This document shows positions 33,775 to 43,111 of a stretch of 64,000 bases of DNA, piece by piece; positions within the stretch are counted from its first letter, which is position 1, and each line of letters begins with the position of its first letter. The position numbers were made by a program, and so were the translations under genes. The stretch comes from Lojkania enalia (taxonomy: Eukaryota; Ascomycota; Dothideomycetes; Pleosporales): positions 85,336-149,335 of the forward strand of contig ML986614.1 of the NCBI GenBank assembly GCA_010094045.1, in the 5' to 3' direction. The notes below the pieces were generated by a model that worked only from the letters and a program-made list of their open reading frames with translations, ran no database searches and was not told the origin of the DNA.

Positions 33775-33900
33775 TGTTAGAGCTAGCTAGCTCTAATTAA
33801 AGTTGAAAAAACTGCGTTTATTAACTAGAAATGCGAGATATATTATATATATATCCCTAGACCTACTAAGAAGCTAACTATAAATAGTTTAGCTATAATA
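33775..33900 (-). repeat. 3' LTR of the copia element (RIP-mutated copy)
   Basis: Colinear without gaps with the LTR at 38980-39105. About two dozen differences by eye, all C-to-T or G-to-A. Confidence 0.88.
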
Positions 33901-34040
33901 TACCCCCCCAGCTATAGTAAATAGTAAAGCTGCCTTCTAGTTAACTAGTCTAGATACCTTTATATAGCTATAATATACCCCCCTAGCTATAGTAAATAGT
34001 AAAGCTACCTTCTAGTTAACTAGTTTAGGTACTTTTATAA
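33891..34040. repeat. 75-bp tandem duplication of LTR end plus polypurine tract
   Basis: Sequence starting AGCTATAATATACCCCCC at 33891 recurs at 33966 with period 75. Each unit contains the last 10 bp of the LTR and the C-rich (polypurine on the coding strand) tract. Confidence 0.75.
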
Positions 34041-37000
34041 GACCGAGCTGCTTTAAAAAGGTAAGGTGCTTCTACTTAGGTAGTATCTTTATAAAACTGT
34101 CTGCTAGTATCTAGTTCGTTAGCTTCTAGCTAACCTATAACCTTCCTGCTTTAACTTCTTGTTAAATTTACATCTAATAAGTATCTATATAATATAGCCT
34201 AGTCTATAGTCTATCTACTACTTTAGTAGTAATACCTACTATCTACTAATTATTATAAAATAGCGTAGAAACTATCTTTATACTAAACCCTACGTAATTA
34301 AAAACCCTAGTCTACTATTACAGCTTACTACCTACTATAAATAGAGCTAGTAGCTTAGCTTTAATTGTTAACTTAGTAACTGAACGCTGTATTATTACTT
34401 TCTAGTTAATAGGTAGATTATAGAACTTAAATAGGTAGCCCTATAAGCTATAATACGTTTCCTAATTATCTGCGAATACTATATCTAATACTCTATAGAA
34501 TAGTAGCTCGCGCTTATTACTAAGGTAGGTTATATTTTCCTAATCTAGTCTAGATACTTGTAAGTTTAGCCCTTTTATACTAATTATATATTTCTAGATA
34601 TACTCTACTACTTAAATATAACTCTATTCTAGATTTTTAAAATAGGTTACTAGAGCTAAATAAGCTTTTAAGATGTCTAGGCGTGTATAAACTACTAGAT
34701 ATCTTAGAGATCCGACTAGCTACTAATAATATCTAGTTCTCTAATAGTTTAGCTCCTCTATACTTAATACTAGGTAGTTATCGACTAGAGGTACCGTAAG
34801 ATAGTTTCTCTACCCCTACTTCTACAGTCTATACTTAGCTGCGACTTTATTAATAAACGAGTTTTAACTAAACTAGATTCTACCTATATTCTAGTCTCGG
34901 ACTATTCTAATTTCTAGGAACTACTAGAGTTATCTAAGTAAGTATAGCTTATACTACGATTTTAAGCCTACTTCGAATTGCTAATATGTAGTAAAATAGT
35001 CTAAGTAGACTAGAACGACTATATTATTAATATAGAAGAATACTATTAGGCTCTTACTTCTAAATAAATATAGGACCTTCTAGATTAGCTATAGTTCTAG
35101 TTTAAGTAGCAAGTTCTTAAGGTACTTATATTAGAGTAGAGGAGTATCTCTTAGGCTATAGAGAGCTTTCCTTATCTCTAACAGCTTACCTAACTTCTAT
35201 ATAAATCCTTCTAGTATATAGGTATATATTAGTCTATCTAGTAGTATATTTAAGAAAGTATTAGTAATATTATATTAATAAGCGTATAGTTTAAAAGCTG
35301 CTACTAGAGTAACTAGAAATTAGAATACTTATACTACTAGAGTAGCTGTATATATATCTCCCTAGTTCTACTATAGGTCTCCTCTAATAACTAGCCTAGC
35401 TTTAAACTTATATAGATATCTATTCTTATCGAATTTGTATGTAAATACTTATATTAGTAGTAGAAGCTTAATCTCTAGCTATATACTAGCTCTAGTCTCT
35501 ATCGTATAAACTAAATAGCCCTTACTATAGCAGCTCTAAAGCTCTACTACTACTACTTTCTTAAATTCGATTCTAAATAAATACCTCTTAAACTACTTCT
35601 ATTACTTTAGTAGAGGTAGTAGCTAATCTCTATATAGACTAATCCTAGGCTAATTAGCTAGTATATTACTACTTATCTTCTACTGTAACACTTCTATAAA
35701 CACTATATAGTATATACAGGGTATTCTATAAGTTCTAGTCTCTATAATATTTCTAGTATTAAACTAACTACTAATTTTATCGCGTCTATTTATATTATTT
35801 AATTATCGGTTTAGAGCTTCTACTTCTAGCTTAATCTAATACCAGCTCTTAGAGAGGCTAGTTATTATCTCTAGATACTTATCGCGATCGTCTTAACTAT
35901 ACAGTTCTAGGGTGTCTTCTAGTATTATAATACCGCTAACTACTAGATACTCTACTCTAGCTAGCTTATTTAATTATTACTAATCTAGCTTCTACTTAAA
36001 CTACTTCTTAATCTATTACTTAAGTTTATTATCTAGTATCTCCTTACATAATTAAGCTGTTAATTAATCTAGCATCTATTTAAGCTCTATATTATTCAAC
36101 TTATAGCTCTCCTTAATATTAAATACTACGGCTATTAAACGCAGCATCTATTTATCTAGAAAGATAAGATCTTTATACGATTCTATAGGTAGTAGGATAA
36201 TATCTTTAGTTCTAATAACTCTATCTAGCTCTAGCATCTAGATGCGATAGATATTTATAGAGTTATATTTTATAAGGCGTCTAATCAGCGTATAAGATTA
36301 CAGCTTCTCTCTCTAATATAGGTAATAATTTAGGATATATACCTTAGCTTCTAGTATATTAAGATAAGCTACTAACGATCTAGTTCCGCGTACTACCTTA
36401 TATAGGGTATACTAGTCTAGAACTTCGGTCGGCGTGCGATTAAGGAGATAGACTGCTAAGAATAGGCACTCGTTTAATACCTCTATTAGTAGCTCTACGT
36501 CTATTCTTATAGCTCTTTTCTATACGACTAGCGACTACCCTACTCTCTCTATTAAACTATTCTACTCCTTAGTATACTCTGCTTATAGTTCTACTAAGAT
36601 TTCTAGGTCCTTAAAGATATTAAGTATCTTAAAATATCCGCGCTTACTATTAAGCCTAACAGTTTTAACCTATATGTCAAACTAAGCTTTAAGTTTAACT
36701 AGTAATCTCTATACTATATATTATAGTATTATTATATTCTTATTTAGTAGGTAGTAGGCCTTATACTACCTACTATACTAGCAGACTATATAAAACATCT
36801 AGAGGTCTCTATTATAGTAGTACTCTAACCGATCGCGTATTTAGACTAAATCTATCCCTAGTCTCTTAAATAGTCCCTAGGCTAGTTCCTAAGAAGCTCT
36901 CCTACTTACTATCTTATAAAGCTTAGACTAGATGTAAACGGCGTATTCTATCTACTTTAAAGCTTAATTTCTCTACTACTACTACTTAATTAACTTAAGC

Positions 37001-38979
37001 CTATTAATATAAGCAGGTAGATAAGCAACTACCTTCTAGCTAGTATAGCTAAATACCCTATAAGCTTATACAGGTGTAAGTTCTAGCTACTTATAAGCTG
37101 TATAGAAAGGCTTTAGTCTATACTATACTGTATATATTAATAGAGATAGTTGTATACTATCTTCTATATCTATTAGCTAATACCCGGACGTACGCTTAAG
37201 ATAGTATATAATATTTAACGGATCTATCTAATATAGATAGTCTCGTTCTAAGTTAAAATAGATTTCTACTATACTATAGTATAAGAGACTAACTATATTT
37301 ATAAACATCTCTAGGATATATACTATATATAAAAGCAGGATAGTCTTAATTCTAGTAGGCGTCTATACCTACAGCTGGACTTCTCTCTATTCTCGAATTA
37401 GTAGCAGCTATTCCCCTATATATATATAGTCGTCTGGTCTAAGCTGCTATATTATTCTCCAGCTATAAAACTTACTATTAGTAATATAGGTATTTAAGCT
37501 AGGGTCTATAATCTATCTATTAAGCAGTAATAGCTAATACTAATACTACTTAGCCTATACAGCTTTAAGCTATAGAGCTAAAACTGCTATAAATCTTACT
37601 AATTAACTCAGGTTTAGAGCTGCTATTATAGCTGGTCCTAATAGTTAACGCCCGTTATCCTATCTTTTTATTATATTTAGTACTAGTACTAAGACTATTA
37701 TAGAGCCTATAGAGCCTACTAATACTACTAGTTGCTTCTTAGTATTATAGAGCACCTTTAACCTAGAAGATCTTAATATCCTAAACTCCTAGAATTTCTA
37801 CTTAATATCTTAATCTAGCTGCTAGCCTAATAGGCGCAGTACTAAGTTAATATATAGATACTACTTAAATTTATAACTATCTCTGTAGAGGTAGACTATC
37901 TATCTTAATTACTAAGGTTTCTAGCTACTATTAGTCTGCTACGACTACTATAGTTACTATAGTATAATACTAAGCGTCGCGAACGTCTCTAGCTCTAATA
38001 TAACTAGTCTGGTGCGATAATAGTATAATATATACTGCGCCACTAGGTCTAAGATACTTATATATAGCTTATCGTCTGCTTCAGACTTGATAAGTAGTAA
38101 TAGCTTATTTACTACCCAGCTATCGTCCAAGCTCTTAACTACGAGAATAAAGTTCTACTAAGCTTAATTCCCCTACACTTCTAGTATACTTGCTAGACTT
38201 ATAACGCGTGTTGTTTTAAGCTAATCCTTAAACTAGGTATCTAGGTTCCCCTTTCTTAGTCGTGTCTTAAGTATCTAGTATCGAGCCTGCAGCTGTATAC
38301 TGCGCTCAGCTTTACTTAAGTAGAGATGCTTCTTAAGGGTCTGCAGTCGATTGTACGCAGTCTTATAGTCTGTAATTAGATAGATATGTCGAGCTACTAT
38401 CGTCCTCGATATCTCCTGCGTGAATTCCCTGAGAGTCTTCTCTTTCTACAGCTACCGCGCCTTGCTGTAGCTGTACGTCCTATACCAGGCTTTATATCTT
38501 GCTAATTCTTGATCAGTTAGATCTATGATATCCACTTCAGCATCTGCTGCCTCAGCATTACTATCTGTCCTGTGGAAATCTCCGAACTGCTTCTTAATCA
38601 GCTTCTTAGCGTCTAGTCGAAGGACTAGCTCCTCACTAAGGTTTGGGTCCACATATTTCCAGAGCTGGTTCTAGTCCTCGCTGTCCTTCCGCAGAAACAG
38701 CCACTACGTCTAGTACTCTGGCTTATCGAGAATAACCGTAGCCTTGGTGATGAGCAGGTCTGATTCTGTCATCTTCTTGATATGCTATATCACGTTGATC
38801 TGTCGAGGTCTCTGCTACGACTAGTTCTAAGCTCTCTGGCTTCCTAGCTAGCCTAGCGACGTCGAGGTGACTGAGGTCTTGATAAACGAGATATAATTGA
38901 CTGACTAAGCCTACATCAATCAGCTCTAGTCTGTCTGTGTGGAACGCAGCAGTAGTCAAAGGGCTTCCGGGCTCATAAC

Positions 38980-39105
38980 TGTCAGAGCTGGCTGGCTCTG
39001 ATTAGGGTTGGAAAAACTGCGTCTATTGACTAGAAATGCGAGACATGCTACATATATATCCCTGGACCTGCCAAGGGGCTAACTGTGAATAGCTTAGCCG
39101 TAACA
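38980..39105 (-). repeat. 5' LTR of the copia element (little mutated copy)
   Basis: Starts TGTCAG and ends GTAACA on the plus strand, directly followed by AAAAG. Retains the G and C residues lost from the other LTR. Confidence 0.88.
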
Positions 39106-39311
39106 AAAAGGAATGTGGCCTCCTTTTCCTCTCACATAGCTACAACGGTCTCAGCGCCCAAACTCTTCACAACAGCACAAAGCCGAAAGCAGAGACGCAA
39201 ATATCTCCTTATCTCAATAGGGTTTCCGTGATTAGAACATTTTGAGACTTGTGTCTATAATATTTGTAAGTTTATGTGACGGTTAATGGTGAAGGAGCTA
39301 TGGTTATATTA

Positions 39312-39580
39312 TGTGATTATGGCTTGTGTGGCAGTCACCACCTGTAGAGACTAGAGAGAGCTGCCTGCGGCAGCGGGGGAACAGAGAAGACAGACACAAC
39401 AGAATAGACAATCAACCATTTTATGCCCCATTCCCTCACAGTTTATATGCATCGCACGATCCCTATTATGGATTAGCCCTGATATCATGTGATACCTGGA
39501 ACAGACAGTATAAATAGCTTTGATCCCTCATAGATATGAATCAACACAGTTCTCCTCCTCATCTGCCCTGATACTTTACA
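39312..39580. mobile_element. probable solo LTR (269 bp)
   Basis: TGTGATTATGG ... CTTTACA with a TATAAATA box near 39509, flanked by ATATTA at 39306-39311 and 39581-39586. Six rather than five duplicated bases in AT-rich DNA makes this less certain than the other LTRs. Confidence 0.5.
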
Positions 39581-39586
39581 ATATTA

Positions 39587-41362
39587 CTATGAACGCCTAT
39601 AGGATAAAGAGGGAGATTGCCAACTTCTATTCTGCCCATCTAATACTGCCTCATGAGATGCCGAATGTACCTCCTAAGGACTAAGGGTCCGAGACTACGA
39701 AGATTAAGCGCTTTGAAGATGCCAAAAACCATAAATTACCATGTTCAAATTTCACGAGGCCGACCACTGGCGAATGATCTATAACCGAGCGGACGATAAA
39801 TGGCGTCGATTCCGGACTAAACGAATAGAATCTAGCGATGTATAACGCAAAGAGAAGCTAGATTCTGTCCTCAAAAATTCCATACTCGCGATGTTGACCC
39901 CCCCCCCCCCCCCTTTTTTTTTTTTTTGTGGTGGGGGAGGGTTACAAATAGTGCCTTCTTCCACAGGCATATGATGACGAAGAGATGATGGGTATACAAC
40001 ATGTCGTGTAGGAATCTAGCATTCACGCTGGTTCTCTCATAATTCTAAAGTGACTCGGTGGTGTTGGATTCGGCTTGCTTTGTGAATGACATTCTAGTGT
40101 ATGATCAGGAATGGATAAAAACCACGAAAAATTGGTGTCAAGGTTTTCCTCCGTTAGCATAGTCCTATCATGCATGAAGATGAATTCGAATATATGAAGA
40201 GCAAAAGATCAGTTGATTCTTCTTCTAGAGAAATTGCTACATACTGCGACAAAATACAGTGTTTGGCCCAGAGATTTTGCTCAACGGCAGTATTACTTCC
40301 AAGCGAATTCCTACTACAAATAACACTCTAAGGCTTTAAACGGGACCTTCCATGGCGATGATAGATTTGCTGGGAACGTGTTAGAGTACGATTTGCTGAA
40401 AACGTGGACGGTAATTTCACGTGGACACCAAGAATACATAGAATCCTCGACACGACAGTCAGCAATCCGTAGTATATGTGGACTGAATTTGCCTTGCGGA
40501 CATCCAAATTTGTCCTAGATTTGAACAGATTTCTGGGTGGTTAGATGGATTTGACTGGGTGTAAATTACCTAGTTCGTCTTCTCTAAGCTTATTCGTGCT
40601 GAGCCAGGAAAAGTTTATTGCATTATGCCTTATTCTCTATTCTGGGAGGAACTTTAAAGCACACCGTATATCGAAAACGCCATAAAAAGTTTCAGTAGGA
40701 CAAGAAGATTAATATGAGAATTTTGACTATGCATCATTGAGGCTCTTAAATTAAGGAAGAAGTTCTTTCACAACTACATTAACTAAAAATTTCAGAGAGT
40801 GAGGTCCCTTACTAGGTCGCGAGACATACACCGAAACGAAACAAATCATAGGTACTTTGATTTAGCTGACTTTCACGCTCTAAGTACATTTGTTCCTTAA
40901 GTTTTCGTGCAGAAATAATTTACTATGCCTTCTCGAAAATCCATCTTGCCTTAATAATTTGAAAATTACAATCACGCCATCGCCTTCGCGCCTGACTACG
41001 GAGAAGGAGATTTTATGTCAAAAATGAATTCTATAACTTACAGCGTCATTATAGGCTTATCCGCTAATTTAATTTTACAAATTAAGGCGATCTTAGCATT
41101 TAGAATCTTACTATAAAGCTGAGTAGCCTTTATCAGCCTTATGGCTAACGCAGGATGCTAGATCGTATAGCATTGCAACCCCGGTCGATACCTTTAATCT
41201 TAAGCGAACAAAGATCGATAAGAAAACTCAGACAATGAAGGGGTGCATTATATCTTATGTAATATCTTTTTCAGACAGATCAGCAGCAGTGTTCATGGAG
41301 CCTGTGGCTGTGCGCTGTAACTATCCCTAGCAAATGTCAGGTAACTTAGTCCTAAGTATACC
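39587..41362. other. AT-rich sequence without recognisable genes
   Basis: No coding frame of note. Contains a homopolymer junction, 16 C followed by 14 T, at about 39898-39927. Moderately AT-rich but not RIP-like to the degree seen at 34-38 kb. Confidence 0.45.
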
Positions 41363-41533
41363 TGTTAGCAGAAGCAGGTGGAGACTATATGGTGTTGTAT
41401 TGATGGTTGTGCTGATGGTTATCCTTATGGCTGTCCTGACCTGTCGGTCAAGATACAGTAGAGAAATATATAGCACATGAGACTGCATAGTCAAGGGTTG
41501 CATAGCTGATTAGGCACGTGACCTGGGCTTCCA
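41363..41533 (-). mobile_element. solo LTR (171 bp) with ATACC target duplication; same family as 62064-62235
   Basis: On the minus strand it runs TGGAAGCCCAGG ... TGCTAACA. Exact duplication ATACC at 41358-41362 and 41534-41538. Alignable over its length with the plus-strand copy at 62064-62235 (shared core includes CTCATGTRCTATATATTTC and TGTATCTTGACCGA). Confidence 0.85.
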
Positions 41534-41544
41534 ATACCGAATTT

Positions 41545-42010
41545 GGCTTCTACCCCAACACTCTCTCAGAATATTACCTCATGCTACTCTTGGCAGTAGC
41601 TTTACCAAATTAATCTTAACGCTAAATAAGAGGTGCTTGTGGCTTTAACAACGAGCAATACCATTTCTACGCTACATGTACCTTGTAAGGGCACGGGTGA
41701 GCAGGGACACCGGATAACCAGATGAGAGCGCAGCAGAGTAGGGTTGATTGAATATCAGACGAATCATTAGCGGAAAATCCTTAAAGAAGTCGAGTGGGAA
41801 GACTATATACGGAGGCGTGACGGGGTTACGTGGACAGAACCCCGTGGTCATCCCGGTTGAGGCCCGAATGAGTCCCGAACGAGGCCCTGGCAGGGATAAC
41901 CGTTACATACCTCTATTCTCCTATAATCTATGTAATTCGAAACGTTAGAGTAGGAGTGGCTTGGCCATCGTCCTCTAATCGGCTTAAGTAGTATAAGTGA
42001 ATCCTTAATT
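41545..42010. repeat. inverted-repeat arm A flanking the NLR gene (interrupted by a solo LTR)
   Basis: Reverse-complement match to 45560-45790. Shared stretches include TACTCTTGGCAG, AAATTAATCTTA, GGTGCTTGTG, ATGTACCTCTA and ATCTATG followed by AATTCGAA. The arm is split at TACCT by the solo LTR at 41684-41907; without it the arm is about 240 bp. Confidence 0.75.
41684..41907. mobile_element. solo LTR (224 bp) with TACCT target duplication, inside inverted-repeat arm A
   Basis: Starts TGTAAGGG and ends CCGTTACA. TACCT is present at 41679-41683 and 41908-41912. The uninterrupted arm B at 45.6 kb has a single TACCT at the corresponding point, an independent view of the empty site. Confidence 0.9.
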
Positions 42011-42156
42011 GTGCACGTGGACATCTTGTCAGCCGATCCAGGACATGCTCGAAGTTTTGCTGTGGAAAATATTCAGCATGTAATTGTGCACGTGAACAGC
42101 TTTTAGCTCTATCTAGGGCATGCGGGAAGTTTCGCCGTGGCAAATTTATATGCGAT
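42007..42156. repeat. two tandem 75-bp units
   Basis: Units beginning AATTGTGCACGTG at 42007 and 42082 are similar but diverged (both contain CATGC, GAAGTTT and GCYGTGG elements in the same order). They lie between arm A and the WD40 tail of the NLR. Confidence 0.65.
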
Positions 42157-42241
42157 ATATACTTGCTGATCTCCAGTCCTCTACGAAAATAGAGATAATA
42201 ATAAAGAGAATATATAACGACGGTATAAATGTGCCAGCACT

Positions 42242-43111
42242 TCACGATTCATTGAACTTATTACACCCTGACGCCAGCCGGGCCGAGTCGTGCGAGAAGG
42301 CCACAGAGTTCACAGAATCGCTATGGCCCTCGAGCGTCTGGAGGCACTCGCCGCTGCTCGCATCCCAGATCTTGACTGTGCGGTCATATGACCCTGACGC
42401 CAGCCGGGCCGAGTCGTGCGAGAAGGCCACAGAGTTCACAGAATCGCTATAACCCTCGAGCGTCTGGAGGCACTCGCCACTGCTCGCATCCCAGATCTTG
42501 ACCGTGCAGTCATATGACCCTGATGCCAGCCAGGCCGAGTCGTGCGAGAAGGCCACAGAGTTGACACGTGCGCCATGGCCCTCGAGCGTCTGGAGGCACT
42601 CGCCGTTGCTCGTATCCCAGATCTTGAACGTGCGGTCCCATGACCCTGACACCAGCCAGGCCGAGTCGTGCGAGAAGGCCACAGAGTAGACATATACGCC
42701 ATGGCCCTCGAGTGTCTGGAGGCAGGGGCTCCATTTCTCTTATATAGCCGGCTTTATTGTGATCCAGTCTGGCTCTTCCCTCTTAAAGCAATCTCTAATC
42801 ATGCTACAATTTGGGCTAAATAGGAGTGCGGAAGCGTATGCCTGAAGAGGGCTCTTCTCTATTGCCCACTTATGAGACATGAAAAATCGACGCGCGTCCC
42901 GCACTAGCATGGCCAGTGTCTGTGTATCTATTCTTCCCTAGATTACATTAGCATATAAAATCTGTAGATACAATCAATCTTAGTTTACCTCCACTGCAGT
43001 CTCAAGTCTTGTTATCGCAATTACACCCTGTGGTATGCTCTTGCAGAGGCTAAGTGCTTCTAGCCAGTAGAGGAACTTCTTCCTTATAAAACTGTTAATA
43101 GCGTCCCTGCA
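42242..43111 (-). pseudogene. WD40 tail and linker of the NLR, cut off by nonsense codons
   Basis: The frame of the upstream HET-NACHT frame continues without any frameshift through this stretch. Apart from the TAA that ends the upstream frame at 43112, it holds four more stops: a TAA and a TGA close together near 42980, a TAG near 42940 and a TAA near 42745. After the last, four WD40 repeats follow (SPCLQTLEGHG..., VAFSHDSAWLASGSYDCTVKIWD and so on). The fourth repeat is cut after LASG at 42265, and the frame ends at 42242 in unrelated sequence. All the stops can be made from CAA, CAG, CGA or TGG by the C-to-T/G-to-A changes typical of RIP. The tail is not translated with the rest of the protein. 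Confidence 0.85.
42266..42730 (-). repeat. 126-bp WD40-encoding tandem repeats
   Basis: Unit starts at 42266, 42392, 42518 and 42644, exactly 126 bp (42 codons) apart, with very few differences between units. Near-identical WD repeats are typical of the HET-E/HNWD NLR family, in which repeats are reshuffled. Confidence 0.9.

Larger units (their letters stand above)
33775..39105 (-). mobile_element. Ty1/copia-type LTR retrotransposon, full length, RIP-decayed
   Basis: Two 126-bp LTRs at 33775..33900 and 38980..39105 are flanked by the exact 5-bp duplication AAAAG (33770-33774 and 39106-39110). Coding direction is minus. A gag region at about 38300-38960 still has frames such as YVDPNLSEELVLRLDAKKL, a copia-type gag. 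RNase H-like residues (YSLQGYLFKF with stops ignored) lie near 34.4 kb, next to the polypurine tract (C run at 33903-33909 on the plus strand). From about 33.9 to 38.2 kb the DNA is extremely AT-rich with stops everywhere, while gag and the right LTR are nearly unaffected. The element cannot encode functional proteins. Confidence 0.9.

Noticed and set aside
33900..38200. Possible AT-isochore or centromeric DNA
   Set aside because: The AT richness is confined within an element with LTRs and exact target duplication, and all LTR differences are RIP-type transitions.
26340..39110. CRISPR-like or other prokaryotic-type repeat array
   Set aside because: No regularly spaced short repeats; the repeats are transposon copies in a eukaryotic genome.
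42242..42702. Three extra frames over the WD40 repeats on both strands
   Set aside because: They are shadow frames created by the 126-bp period; only one frame encodes WD40 repeats.
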